From contig NZ_WNXQ01000001.1 of NCBI RefSeq assembly GCF_009789075.1, forward strand, positions 62,001 to 126,000: 64,000 bases of DNA, given 5' to 3'. A program made the translations under genes and the position numbers. The notes beneath the pieces are model-generated. The model did not search any database. It saw only the letters and a program-made list of their open reading frames with translations, and was not told the DNA's origin. This DNA is from Pseudooceanicola pacificus (GTDB taxonomy: Bacteria; Pseudomonadota; Alphaproteobacteria; Rhodobacterales; Rhodobacteraceae). Of this stretch, positions 1 through 8,258 are shown in pieces. Numbering within the stretch: the first letter of the stretch is position 1; each line of letters starts with the position of its first letter.

Positions 1-834
1 GCCTTCACCAACGAGGCCTGCTCGTTCTGGCACTTCCGCTTTGACGCGCATGCCGACATGAAGATGAACGCCATCACGGACTGGATCAAAAGCCGCGATG
101 ACATCAAGAAGGTCTATCTGATCGGCCAGGACTATGTGTTTGGCGAAGCGGTTGCCGCCGCGGCGCTGGAACAGCTGAGCGAAAAGCGCCCCGACATCGA
201 GATCGTCGGAAACGAGCTGCACCCGCTCGCCAAGGTCAAGGACTTCACCCCCTACATCCAGAAGATCATCTCGTCGGGCGCCGACGCCGTGATCACCGGC
301 AACTGGGGTTCGGACATGACGCTGCTGGTCAAGGCAGCCGCCGATTCCGGCCTGAAGATCCCGTTCCTGACCTTCTACGGCGGGTCGCTGGGTGCGGTTG
401 CCGCCCTTGGCGAAGGCTCCATCGGCACGCTCTACCAGGTGACCGAGGGTATCACCAACCTCGAAGCCAGCGACGATCAGTACGCGCTGATCGAAGAGTA
501 CAAGGACCGGTTCCCGGACTACGACTACTACTATCACCGTGCCTTCGTGACGATGAACATGTTCGACATGGCCGCCGAGAAGGCCGGTTCGAACGACCCC
601 ATCGCCGTGGCCAAGGCACTGGAAGGGCTGACCTATGACGGCGCCTACGGCACCGTGACCATGCGGGCCGAAGACCACCAGGCACAGCAGCCGCTGTACA
701 TCTCGACCGTGTCGAAAGACGTCAAATACGGCGTCGACAACATCGACCTGGGCTGGGCACTGGTAGACAACGGCACCATCCCCGCAACCGCGGCCGAAGC
801 CCCGACCACCTGCAAGATGGAACGTCCGGAGTAA
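1..834 (+). CDS. Branched-chain amino acid/amide-type ABC transporter substrate-binding protein (3' part)
   Basis: The reading frame is open from the first base, so this is the C-terminal 277 residues of a gene that begins outside the window. An in-frame ATG at 58 is internal. The protein looks like a Peripla_BP_6 (LivJ/LivK-type) periplasmic binding protein: it has the hinge-like stretch YLIGQDYVFGEA, the segment SSGADAVITGNWGSD, and ends in a short tail with Cys typical of this group. It should bind an amino acid or amide in the periplasm and deliver it to the LivH/LivM permease encoded just downstream. The ligand cannot be read from sequence. Family confidence is high. Confidence 0.9.
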   Translation, partial: AFTNEACSFWHFRFDAHADMKMNAITDWIKSRDDIKKVYLIGQDYVFGEAVAAAALEQLSEKRPDIEIVGNELHPLAKVKDFTPYIQKIISSGADAVITGNWGSDMTLLVKAAADSGLKIPFLTFYGGSLGAVAALGEGSIGTLYQVTEGITNLEASDDQYALIEEYKDRFPDYDYYYHRAFVTMNMFDMAAEKAGSNDPIAVAKALEGLTYDGAYGTVTMRAEDHQAQQPLYISTVSKDVKYGVDNIDLGWALVDNGTIPATAAEAPTTCKMERPE

Positions 835-859
835 TCCGCACCCATCCCAACTGACATAG

Positions 860-897
860 AGAGCGTCGCGTTCACCGAGGACGCGGCGCTCTTTTTT
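860..897 (+). terminator. Hairpin with T-run between binding protein and permease genes
   Basis: A 12-bp stem (860-871 with 881-892, one G-U pair) closes a 9-base loop and is followed by six T residues (892-897). It lies between the binding-protein stop and the livH-like start. It probably works as a partial terminator that keeps permease and ATPase levels below that of the binding protein, a common arrangement in ABC operons (inference). Confidence 0.75.
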
Positions 898-912
898 CCT
901 CAGGGGCAAACA

Positions 913-1845
913 ATGGAAACCATCGTTTTCTCCCTGCTCAACGGCATTATCTACGGCCTTCTGCTGTTCATGCTGTCGAGCGGGCTGACGCTCATCTTCT
1001 CGATGATGGGCGTCCTCAACTTCGCGCACGCAAGCTTCTACATGCTGGGTGCCTATTTCGCCTATACGGTGATGGGGGCGACCAACTACTGGGTCGCGCT
1101 GATCCTGGCGCCGATCATCGTCGGTGTCGTGGGCATGGGCGTCGAACGCTGGGGGCTGCGCCGCGTGCATGCCAACGGCCACGTCGCCGAATTGCTGTTC
1201 ACCTTCGGCCTGGCCTATCTGATCGACGAGATCGTCAAGATCGTCTGGGGCCGGACCTCGGTGAACTACCAGGTGCCCGATGCGCTGAACTTTCCGTTGT
1301 TTACCATCTACAACGCGCAGTATTCGGCCTACCGGATCTTCATCCTGTTCGTCGCCATCTTCATGCTCTGCGCCCTGTGGTACCTGCTGAAGAAGACCCG
1401 CGCGGGCCTGATCATCCAGGCGGCGCTGACCCATCCGCACATGGTGGGCCACCTGGGCCACAACGTGCCGGCCATCTTCATGGGCGTCTTCGGCGCCGGC
1501 TGCGCGCTGGCCGGCCTCGCGGGGGTGATCGGGGGCAACTACTTCATCACCGACCCGGCCATGGCCGTGCAGATGGGGCCCATCGTCTTCGTGGTGGTTG
1601 TCGTCGGCGGGCTCGGCTCGCTCGAAGGCGCCTTCGTCGCGGCCATGCTGATCGGCCTGCTGCAGACCTTTGCGATTTCGATCAACGCCTCCTTCGCCGA
1701 CATCTTCGGCTTCCTCGGGCTGTCGCCCACGTCGGAATTCGGGTCGATCACGATCGCCTCGATGGCGCCGATGCTGCCGTTCCTGCTTCTGGTGCTGATC
1801 CTGATCGTGCGCCCGACCGGGCTTATGGGGGACCGTGAGGTATGA
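913..1845 (+). CDS. livH: Branched-chain amino acid ABC transporter permease, LivH family
   Basis: A 310-residue polytopic inner-membrane protein of the LivH/UrtB permease family. The N-terminus (NGIIYGLLLFMLSSGLTLIF) and the segment VLNFAHASFYMLGAY are characteristic, as is the late VVVVGGLGSLEGAFVAAMLIG motif that contacts the ATPase. About eight membrane segments are visible. Its last four bases (ATGA) overlap the start of the next permease, so the two are translationally coupled. It should form the heterodimeric channel with the product of the next gene. The substrate class is inferred only from family. Confidence 0.9.
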   Translation: METIVFSLLNGIIYGLLLFMLSSGLTLIFSMMGVLNFAHASFYMLGAYFAYTVMGATNYWVALILAPIIVGVVGMGVERWGLRRVHANGHVAELLFTFGLAYLIDEIVKIVWGRTSVNYQVPDALNFPLFTIYNAQYSAYRIFILFVAIFMLCALWYLLKKTRAGLIIQAALTHPHMVGHLGHNVPAIFMGVFGAGCALAGLAGVIGGNYFITDPAMAVQMGPIVFVVVVVGGLGSLEGAFVAAMLIGLLQTFAISINASFADIFGFLGLSPTSEFGSITIASMAPMLPFLLLVLILIVRPTGLMGDREV

Positions 1846-3107
1846 CCGATATGACCACAGACTACGCGGCGCTCGAACCCAGCCGGTCCGAGAAGTTCCG
1901 CCAGCGGATCCTGCCGCTGATCCTGTTCGCCCTGCTGCTGGTGGTGATCCCGTTCTTCGGGCCCTCGCGCACCACGCTGACCCTGCTGAACCACATGGGC
2001 ATCAACATCGTCTTTGCCCTGGCGTTCAACATGCTGCTCGGCCGGGCCGGGCTGCTGACATTCGGCCATGCGGTCTATGTCGGGCTGGGGGGCTATTTCT
2101 GCGTCCACATCCTGAACTGGATCGACGCCTCGGACGGCGGGTTCTGGTCCTCTGTTCCGGTGTTCTCGATGCCGATCTGGGGCTTTGCCATGGGTGCCCT
2201 GGCCGGTGCGGTCATCGGCTGGCCCTCGTGCAAACGCTCGGGCACGCCCTTCGCGATGATCTCGCTCGGCGTGGCGGAACTGATGGCGGCCTTTGCCTAC
2301 ATGTTCGACAGCTTCTTCGGCGGCGAGATGGGCATTTCCGGCGACCGCATGTCGGGGCCGGAGTTCCTGGGCCTGTCGCTGGGCCCGTTGGACGAGGTCT
2401 ACTGGTTCATCGCCTTCTGGACCTTCGTCGGCGTGGCGCTGATGTTCGCCTTTACCCGCACGCCCCTGGGCAAGCTGTCCGAGGCGACGCGCGACAACCC
2501 GGAACGGGTGCAGTTCATCGGCTTCAACCCGACGCGGGTGCGCTATCTGGTGTTCATCTTCTCGGGGGCCTTCGCGGGCATGTCGGGCGGCATGGCGGCG
2601 GTGCAGGACGAGATCTTCACCCCGGAATCCCTGTCGCTGATCCCCTCGGGCGCGGTGCTGATCGCGGCCTATATCGGCGGGATCCGCTACTTCACCGGGC
2701 CGATCATGGGCGCCATCGTGCTGACCTATATGCAGTCGAACCTGTCCGACTATTCGGCCGGCTGGCTGCTGTATCTGGGCCTGCTCTTCATCTGCGTGGT
2801 GATGTTCGTGCCCAACGGCATCGCGGGCATGGTCTATGGCGGCTATGACGCGGTGCGCAAGGGCAAGACCGCCGAGGTGCTGGGCCAGTTCGCCCTGCGG
2901 GCCCTGGGCGTCGCGCTGATGGCGGTTTCCGTCATCGTGATCGTCGAGGTGGCCTTCCGCTACTCCGAGGGCTACGGCGAGGTGTTCGAACCCTTCGGCC
3001 TGTCGCTGCCGCCGGAAAGCGTGCTGACCTGGATCCTGGCCGTCGTGCCGCTGGCCGCTGGCATCTGGCTGACACGCCATGTCACGCGCAAGGCAGAGGA
3101 GGTGTGA
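1842..3107 (+). CDS. livM: Branched-chain amino acid ABC transporter permease, LivM family, with C-terminal extension
   Basis: A 421-residue LivM/UrtC-type permease. The usual core ends near residue 335 (VVMFVPNGIAGMVYGG). After it come about 80 extra residues carrying two more predicted membrane helices (around 350-370 and 395-412) and a short basic/acidic tail. Typical family members are about 300-360 residues, so this one is long. The core contains the LivM-type segment GINIVFALAFNMLLGRAGLLTFGHA (residues about 46-70). The start overlaps livH by 4 bp. The role of the extra helix pair is unknown. Confidence 0.88.
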   Translation: MTDMTTDYAALEPSRSEKFRQRILPLILFALLLVVIPFFGPSRTTLTLLNHMGINIVFALAFNMLLGRAGLLTFGHAVYVGLGGYFCVHILNWIDASDGGFWSSVPVFSMPIWGFAMGALAGAVIGWPSCKRSGTPFAMISLGVAELMAAFAYMFDSFFGGEMGISGDRMSGPEFLGLSLGPLDEVYWFIAFWTFVGVALMFAFTRTPLGKLSEATRDNPERVQFIGFNPTRVRYLVFIFSGAFAGMSGGMAAVQDEIFTPESLSLIPSGAVLIAAYIGGIRYFTGPIMGAIVLTYMQSNLSDYSAGWLLYLGLLFICVVMFVPNGIAGMVYGGYDAVRKGKTAEVLGQFALRALGVALMAVSVIVIVEVAFRYSEGYGEVFEPFGLSLPPESVLTWILAVVPLAAGIWLTRHVTRKAEEV

Positions 3108-3109
3108 CC

Positions 3110-3883
3110 ATGAATACCCCCGTACTCAAACTGACCGACGTCCAGAAGAGCTTTGGCCCCGCCAAGATCATCCAGGGCGTCGATCTTGAGATCGCCAAGG
3201 GTGAACGCCACGCGATCATCGGGCCGAACGGCGCCGGGAAATCGACCCTCTTCAACCTGGTCTCGGGGCTCTATTCCCTGAGCAGCGGGTCGGTCGAGCT
3301 GAACGGTCAGGTGATCTCGGGCAAGAAGCCGTTCGAGATCAACCGCATGGGCCTGTCCCGGTCGTTCCAGGTGTCGAACATCTTCTCCAACATGTCGGTG
3401 CGCGAGAATGTGCGCTGCGGCGTGCTGTGGTCGCTCGGCTACGGCTATTCCTTCTGGCGCAACGTCGGCAATCTGAAGGAAGTGCAGGAGAAGACGGCCC
3501 ATATCCTTAACGAGGTCGGGCTGCTCGACAAGGCGAACCTGCCGGCCTCGCTGCTGCCCTATGCCGACCAGCGGACGCTGGAAATCGCGATCACCATCGC
3601 GGGCGGCGCCGAGGTCATCATGCTTGACGAACCGACGGCGGGCATGTCGCATTCGGAAACCGACCGCGCCGTGGCGCTGATCGAAAAGGCGGCCAAGGGC
3701 AAGACCCTGCTGATCGTGGAACACGACATGGGCGTGGTCTTCGGCCTGGCCGACCGTATCTCGGTCCTCGTCTACGGCGAGATCATCGCCACCGGCAAAC
3801 CCTCCGAGATCCGGGGCGATCCGCGCGTGCGCGAGGCCTACCTGGGCGAGGAAGCGGACCACTTCGAAGGAGCCACGGCATGA
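3110..3883 (+). CDS. livG: Branched-chain amino acid ABC transporter ATP-binding protein, LivG family
   Basis: Cytoplasmic ATPase of the importer, 257 residues. Walker A is GPNGAGKS (residues 38-45) and Walker B is VIMLDEPTAGMSHSE, with an H-loop histidine in LIVEHDMG. The signature loop reads YADQR where LivG proteins usually have YGQQR, so it is weakly degenerate. A GTG at 3104 overlaps the livM stop, but AGGAGG at 3097-3102 is only one base before it and sits 7 bases from the ATG at 3110. The ATG is therefore the better start. The last four bases overlap the next gene. Confidence 0.9.
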   Translation: MNTPVLKLTDVQKSFGPAKIIQGVDLEIAKGERHAIIGPNGAGKSTLFNLVSGLYSLSSGSVELNGQVISGKKPFEINRMGLSRSFQVSNIFSNMSVRENVRCGVLWSLGYGYSFWRNVGNLKEVQEKTAHILNEVGLLDKANLPASLLPYADQRTLEIAITIAGGAEVIMLDEPTAGMSHSETDRAVALIEKAAKGKTLLIVEHDMGVVFGLADRISVLVYGEIIATGKPSEIRGDPRVREAYLGEEADHFEGATA

Positions 3884-4590
3884 GCACCGAACCGATGCTG
3901 TCCGTCACCGACCTGCATGCCTATTACGGCAAGTCGCATGTCCTGAACGGCGTGAACATGGAAATCATGCCGGGCGAGGTCATCGCCCTGCTGGGCCGCA
4001 ACGGCGTGGGGCGTTCGACCACCGCCAAGGCGATCATGGGCGAGGTCGCGCCCGTGGGTTCGGTCAAGTTCAAGGGGCAGGAGATCGCGGGCCTGCCCAA
4101 CCACAAGATCGCCCGCCTGGGCCTGGGCTATGTCCCCGAGAACCGGGACATCTTTCCCACCATGTCCGTCCGGCAGAACCTGATGCTGGGCATCAAGGAC
4201 ATGCGCAAGCAGGGCAAGTGGACCATCGAGCAGATGCTCGACATGTTCCCCAACCTGCGCTCGCGGGCGGACAACATGGCGGGGGTCCTCTCGGGCGGCG
4301 AAAAGCAGATGCTGACCATGTGCCGGACCCTGATGGGCGACCCGGACCTGATCATCATCGACGAACCGACCGAAGGGCTGGCCCCCAAGATCGTGCAGCA
4401 GGTCGGTGACATGATCGCCGAGATCGCCAGGGCCGGTGTCTCGATCCTGCTGGTCGAACAGAAGCTGTCGATTGCCCTGCGCATCGCCAACCGGGTCTAT
4501 GTCATGGGCCACGGAGAGATCGTCTATGGCGGCACTCCGGAAGAGTTCAAGACCCGCGACGACGTCCGCAAGGAATGGCTGGAGGTCTGA
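3880..4590 (+). CDS. livF: Branched-chain amino acid ABC transporter ATP-binding protein, LivF family, with Arg in Walker A
   Basis: The second ATPase of the importer, 236 residues. Walker A reads GRNGVGRST: the lysine that contacts ATP phosphates in almost all P-loops is Arg45 (codon CGT, 4012-4014). The remaining motifs look normal: signature LSGGEKQM, Walker B LIIIDEPTEGLAP, and the LivF-type VEQ in place of the H-loop histidine. The paired LivG keeps a canonical Walker A, so the two ATP sites of the dimer may be unequal. I cannot tell from one sequence whether the Arg is a lineage feature. It is the last gene of the operon. Confidence 0.9.
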   Translation: MSTEPMLSVTDLHAYYGKSHVLNGVNMEIMPGEVIALLGRNGVGRSTTAKAIMGEVAPVGSVKFKGQEIAGLPNHKIARLGLGYVPENRDIFPTMSVRQNLMLGIKDMRKQGKWTIEQMLDMFPNLRSRADNMAGVLSGGEKQMLTMCRTLMGDPDLIIIDEPTEGLAPKIVQQVGDMIAEIARAGVSILLVEQKLSIALRIANRVYVMGHGEIVYGGTPEEFKTRDDVRKEWLEV

Positions 4591-4620
4591 GAGACCCCGG
4601 CCGCAAGCCGCAACACATGG

Positions 4621-4646
4621 CCCCGCCGGTTTCCGGCGGGGTTTTT
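4621..4646 (+). terminator. Rho-independent terminator of the liv-type operon
   Basis: A perfect 9-bp stem, CCCCGCCGG (4621-4629) with CCGGCGGGG (4633-4641), has a TTT loop and is followed by TTTTT (4642-4646). It lies 30 bases after the livF stop. On the opposite strand no T-run follows, so it serves the liv operon and not clpS. Confidence 0.92.
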
Positions 4647-4836
4647 CCTTGGCCCGGCGCGGGTGTCAGGACACTGGCATCGGGGGGTGAGGGCCGGGCC
4701 ACGCATCGACGACGCGCGCGGTGGCAATCCCTGCCGGGCCAGCCTGTCGTTTCTTGGACGCCACCCCGGCAGGCGAGTCCAACGGCCCGCGGGCCCCGGC
4801 CGCCACCCCGATCGGGCGGACGCCAGCCGGCCCCGG

Positions 4837-5142
4837 CTATTCCTCGCGCTCTGTGGTGAAGGCCAGCGGATAATCCTGGCTGCGGGCCCAGTCGTTGGCC
4901 ATGCCGGCCTTGGTCTCGGCCACCTCGCGGGTGTAGACGGCGACCACGCAGGCCCCCTTGCGATGCGCGGTCAGCATCACGCCATAGGCCTCGCCCTCGG
5001 TCATCCGGAACACGGATTTCAGCACCGTTACGACAAATTCGCGCGGGGTGAAATCGTCGTTCAGCAGGATGACCTTGTACAGCTTGGGCCGCTCGGTGCG
5101 GGGCTTGGCCTTGGTCTTTGGCAGGGTGACGGTGTCTTGCAT
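4837..5142 (-). CDS. clpS: ATP-dependent Clp protease adaptor ClpS
   Basis: A 101-residue adaptor that delivers N-degron substrates to ClpA-ClpP. The family core is clear: YKVILLNDDFTPREFVV, then FRMTEGEAYGVMLTAHRKG and VVAVYTREVAETKA. The ND-D-TP segment and the ligand-pocket region are intact. The reading frame is open well upstream, but the start at MQDTVTLPKTK gives the normal ClpS length. Its promoter must lie in 5143-5246, between clpS and the histidine kinase stop. clpA is not in the window. Confidence 0.95.
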   Translation of the reverse strand: MQDTVTLPKTKAKPRTERPKLYKVILLNDDFTPREFVVTVLKSVFRMTEGEAYGVMLTAHRKGACVVAVYTREVAETKAGMANDWARSQDYPLAFTTEREE

Positions 5143-5246
5143 CTCCGGACCTCTTGGCTGCGGGACCGTGGCAATCTTGGCCCAATATCGGCCATCGGGG
5201 CGTCGGAATCCACCAAAAACCCGCAAAAGGCGCACTGCCCGCCGGT

Positions 5247-6329
5247 TCAGCAGTCCGCCGGGAAATCCAGCTTCATCACCGTGCCGTCGGAATTGCCCGT
5301 CAGCGAATAGGCCGCCCGCATCTGGTGGGCCGAGGCCTCCATCACCGGCAGGCCGAGCGAGCCGCCCTCGCGTTCCGCGGGCAGGCCCACGCCATTGTCC
5401 GAGCAGGTCAGCAGAATGCTGTCGCCCTCGCATTCCCCGCGGATCGACAGGACGCCGGGCCGGCCGTCGGGATAGGCATGTTTGAAGGTGTTGGCCGCGA
5501 ATTCGTTCAGGATCACGCCAAGCGCCGTCGCCTGGGTCGAGGAGATCTCGGCATCCGCCACATCGACCTGGATCGAGACATTCTCGGGCGCGCCGCCGCT
5601 GATCAGGGTGGCCACCTTTTCGACAAAGGGGCGCATCGCCACCATGCCGTCGGTGGCCGAGCGATAGAGCGCCTCATGCAGGGCGGCAACGGTGTCGACC
5701 CGGCGCTGCACGATGCCAAGCGCCTCGCGCGTGCCGGGATGTTCGGCCCGGCGGGCCTGCAGCCGCGTCAGGGACGAAATGGACTGCAGCGAGTTCTTGA
5801 CCCGGTGATCCACCTCCTTGCGCAGCAACTCTGCCTCGTGCAGGGCGCGGCGCAGGTCGAGCTGCGTCATCACCTGCCGGGCCAGCACCTTGAGCGTGTC
5901 CCGCTGCAGCGGCGTCAGCTCGTTCGGCTTCTGGTCCAGCACGCAGAGCGACCCGATGGGCAGGCCGTCGGGCGTGGTCAGCGCGGCGCCGGCGTAGAAC
6001 CGCAGCTTGGGGTCGCCAAGCACCAGCGGATTGTCCAGCGTACGCGGATCGGTGGTGGTGTCGGTGATTTCCAGAAACCCGTCCGTCAGGATGGCATGCG
6101 AACAGATCGAACCTTCCAGAGTGGTTTCGCGCGTGCCCATTCCGACCTCGGCCTTGAACCATTGCCGGTCGCGATCCACCAGGCTGATGATGGACATCGG
6201 CATGCCGCAGATGGCCGAAGCCAGATTGACGATATCGTCGAACACCGCCTCCGGCTTGGTGTCCAACACGTCATATTCACGCAGCGCCGCCAGTCTGGCT
6301 TCCTGCGTGGGGTGAATGTCGGCTTTCAT
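5247..6329 (-). CDS. GAF-domain sensor histidine kinase, HisKA_2 family
   Basis: A 360-residue soluble kinase with no membrane segment. A GAF domain covers about residues 20-160 (DRQWFKAEVGMGTRE, SICSHAILTDGFLEI, YAGAALTTPDG are typical). The HisKA_2 phosphoacceptor box is DHRVKNSLQSI with His175. The ATPase domain follows, with N box ILNEFAANTFKHA and G box SDNGVGLP. This class in alphaproteobacteria includes light- and stress-response kinases, but no PAS/LOV domain is present and the GAF ligand is unknown. No cognate response regulator lies next to it. The gene upstream is a PAS-LuxR regulator without a receiver domain. Confidence 0.85.
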   Translation of the reverse strand: MKADIHPTQEARLAALREYDVLDTKPEAVFDDIVNLASAICGMPMSIISLVDRDRQWFKAEVGMGTRETTLEGSICSHAILTDGFLEITDTTTDPRTLDNPLVLGDPKLRFYAGAALTTPDGLPIGSLCVLDQKPNELTPLQRDTLKVLARQVMTQLDLRRALHEAELLRKEVDHRVKNSLQSISSLTRLQARRAEHPGTREALGIVQRRVDTVAALHEALYRSATDGMVAMRPFVEKVATLISGGAPENVSIQVDVADAEISSTQATALGVILNEFAANTFKHAYPDGRPGVLSIRGECEGDSILLTCSDNGVGLPAEREGGSLGLPVMEASAHQMRAAYSLTGNSDGTVMKLDFPADC

Positions 6330-6443
6330 GGTGCTGCTGTCGTGTCTGCTGGTCGGGAAATGATCATGGTTGCGCGGCGGGGAACTGGCATTCTCTATAC
6401 ATGAATTCTTTTCGAAGCAATCCCGCCCTCCGGGCGTCGGCAG

Positions 6444-7013
6444 CTATCCAGACAATCCCGGCCCGGTCAACCGGGCCAGCAATTCGGTGGCATTGCGGAC
6501 CTCGAATTTGCGCAAAAGTCTTGCGCGCACGTCCTCTACGCTGCGCGGGGACAGGCCCAGCTGGCGGGCGATCTCCTTGCTTGTGCCGCCACGGGCCAGC
6601 CCGGCGACCACGTCGCGCTCACGCGACGTCAAGGTCAAGGGCGCGGCGGCGGCCTCGCCCAGCGGGGCAAAGGTCATGACCAGCCTGTCCAGCGGCGATT
6701 CGGGGGTCAGGGTCCGGGCGCGGAACCGGCACCATATCCGGTCGCCGCCACGCCGGCGGATCAGACGCTCGTCCGAGTAAAGTCCCGCATCGCGCAGCGG
6801 GCCAAGGCCGATGTCGCGGATGTCCTCGAATTCCTTCTCGCTGTCGTAGAGCAGGCGAAAGCTCTGCCCGATCAGGCTGGCGCGGTCATAGCCGAAGAGT
6901 TCGGCAAAGGGCGCGTTGCAGCTGCGGATCACCCGGTGCTCGGTCAGCACGATGGCGACAGGCGCATGGTCGAAGGCCAGCGCCGCAGCGTCATCCAGGG
7001 GCTCCGTGCTCAT
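6444..7013 (-). CDS. PAS domain LuxR-type transcriptional regulator
   Basis: A 189-residue regulator. A PAS domain spans about residues 10-110 (FDHAPVAIVLTEHRVIRSCN, FAELFGYDRASLIGQSFRLL). A LuxR/GerE helix-turn-helix spans about 125-185 (LTSRERDVVAGLARGGTSKE, then SVEDVRARLLRKF). There is no receiver domain, so input is presumably through the PAS pocket. Its ATG overlaps the stop of the LysR gene (ATGA at 7010-7013), so it is the second gene of a two-regulator operon. Targets are unknown. Confidence 0.85.
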   Translation of the reverse strand: MSTEPLDDAAALAFDHAPVAIVLTEHRVIRSCNAPFAELFGYDRASLIGQSFRLLYDSEKEFEDIRDIGLGPLRDAGLYSDERLIRRRGGDRIWCRFRARTLTPESPLDRLVMTFAPLGEAAAAPLTLTSRERDVVAGLARGGTSKEIARQLGLSPRSVEDVRARLLRKFEVRNATELLARLTGPGLSG

Positions 7014-7906
7014 GCCCGGCCCATCCCCGACCCTTCCAGCGCGCCCATCAGCCAGCCGCGGAACAGGCGCTGCGGCTGCGAGAGCGACCGCTCCTGCGCC
7101 GAGACCAGCCAGTAGCTGAGGCCGGTTGGGTGGAACCGGCCGAATGGCGCGACGATCTGGCCCCGGTCGAGCGCGTCACGGCACAGGGTTTCGAAGGCAA
7201 GGAACACCCCCTCCCCCGCCATTGCGGCGTCCAGGCACAGCGAGGCCTCGTTGAACTCCGGCCCGTCGCCCAGCAGGTCCTCGCTCAGCCCCTCGGGGCC
7301 AAGCCAGGCGTCCCATCCGAACATCGGGCTTGGCTCGCGGATGATCGGGACATGGGCCAGGTCGCGCGGCTGGTGCAGACGGCGCGCCCAGTCGGCGCTG
7401 CAGACCGGCGTGACCAGCTGGTCGAGCAGGCGTTCGCTGCGCACACCGCGATAGCCGCCGCGCCCGATGCGGATGGCAAAGTCGATATCCCCCGCATTCG
7501 GATCCACCAGCCCGATGCTGCTGTCGATCCGGATGCGCAGCTCGGGATGCGCCCGGGTGAAATCGGGCAGCCGCCAGATCAGCCAGCGCGCCGCAAAGAT
7601 CGGGGCGACCGACACGGTCAACACCTGCGAACGGTCCCTCTGCGTCAGCTCGACCGCGGCGGAAAGCTGCCCGAATCCCTCGCGCAGCAGGCGGAATGTC
7701 TCTTGGCTGCCGGGCACCGGCACCATACCGCCCGGCCTGCGGTCAAAGAGGATGCGGCCCAGCGAGGCCTCGCACCGGGTGACCTGCTGGCTGACGGCCC
7801 CGGGCGAGACGCCCAGTTCACGCGCCGCGGCCGCCAAGGTGCCCAGCCGGGCCACCGCCTCGGCCGCGCGAAGGCCGTTCAAGTGGGTGCGTCGCAGGAT
7901 ATCCAT
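7010..7906 (-). CDS. LysR family transcriptional regulator (GcvA-like)
   Basis: A 298-residue LysR-type regulator. The N-terminal winged helix-turn-helix is clear (LNGLRAAEAVARLGTLAAAA, ELGVSPGAVSQQVTRCEASL), followed by a periplasmic-binding-like effector domain. The N-terminal pattern resembles the GcvA/AmpR subgroup. It is divergent from a small gene at 7999 across a 92-bp gap that contains an inverted repeat, and it is translationally coupled to the PAS-LuxR gene. The effector is unknown. Confidence 0.9.
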   Translation of the reverse strand: MDILRRTHLNGLRAAEAVARLGTLAAAARELGVSPGAVSQQVTRCEASLGRILFDRRPGGMVPVPGSQETFRLLREGFGQLSAAVELTQRDRSQVLTVSVAPIFAARWLIWRLPDFTRAHPELRIRIDSSIGLVDPNAGDIDFAIRIGRGGYRGVRSERLLDQLVTPVCSADWARRLHQPRDLAHVPIIREPSPMFGWDAWLGPEGLSEDLLGDGPEFNEASLCLDAAMAGEGVFLAFETLCRDALDRGQIVAPFGRFHPTGLSYWLVSAQERSLSQPQRLFRGWLMGALEGSGMGRA

Positions 7907-7938
7907 TCAGATTTTCTAAATTAGCCATCACAGAACAT

Positions 7939-7953
7939 GCAATTCCTTATTGC
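7939..7953. promoter_or_regulatory. Inverted repeat in the lysR/small-gene intergenic region
   Basis: GCAAT-N5-ATTGC is a perfect 5-bp inverted repeat centred in the divergent promoter region. It is a candidate operator for the adjacent LysR regulator, but it does not fit the classic T-N11-A spacing, so the assignment is weak. Confidence 0.3.
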
Positions 7954-7998
7954 CCTGCGGCCCCCCATATTCCGGCTATCTGAAGAAAGGAGAAAACC

Positions 7999-8226
7999 AT
8001 GCGAAATTGGTTCAGACATTTGATGACCCAAGGGCAACCGCCCCGACCGTCCAGCTGCGATCCGTTTGCCAATCCGGATATCGCACGGATGTCGCTGCGC
8101 GATCTGGCGGATTTGCCGCTGTCGCCCCCGCCAACCCCGCCGCGGGCGGCGGCCCCCGAACGGGCGGTGCGGCATGCCTCGGGCGCACGCCCCCGCTTGG
8201 ACCCGCGCCGGGCGGCTGCTATCTGA
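7999..8226 (+). CDS. Small protein of unknown function, divergent from lysR
   Basis: An open frame of 75 codons. It begins with ATG 9 bases after a good AGGAG (GAAAGGAGAAAACC), the main reason to believe it is translated. The first 40 residues look like a folded or binding segment (NWFRHLMTQGQ, DPFANPDIARMSLRDLADLP). The rest is Pro/Ala/Arg-rich and probably disordered. No membrane segment or signal peptide is present. I do not recognise a family. It may be the target of the divergent LysR protein. Confidence 0.5.
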   Translation: MRNWFRHLMTQGQPPRPSSCDPFANPDIARMSLRDLADLPLSPPPTPPRAAAPERAVRHASGARPRLDPRRAAAI

Positions 8227-8258
8227 CTCTGCGGGGCCTTCCGCCCCGGAGCTGAAAG

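Noticed and set aside
1539-3080. A minus-strand open frame of 513 codons
   Set aside because: Shadow of the LivH and LivM genes. Composition is Gln/His/Arg-rich and there is no family signal.
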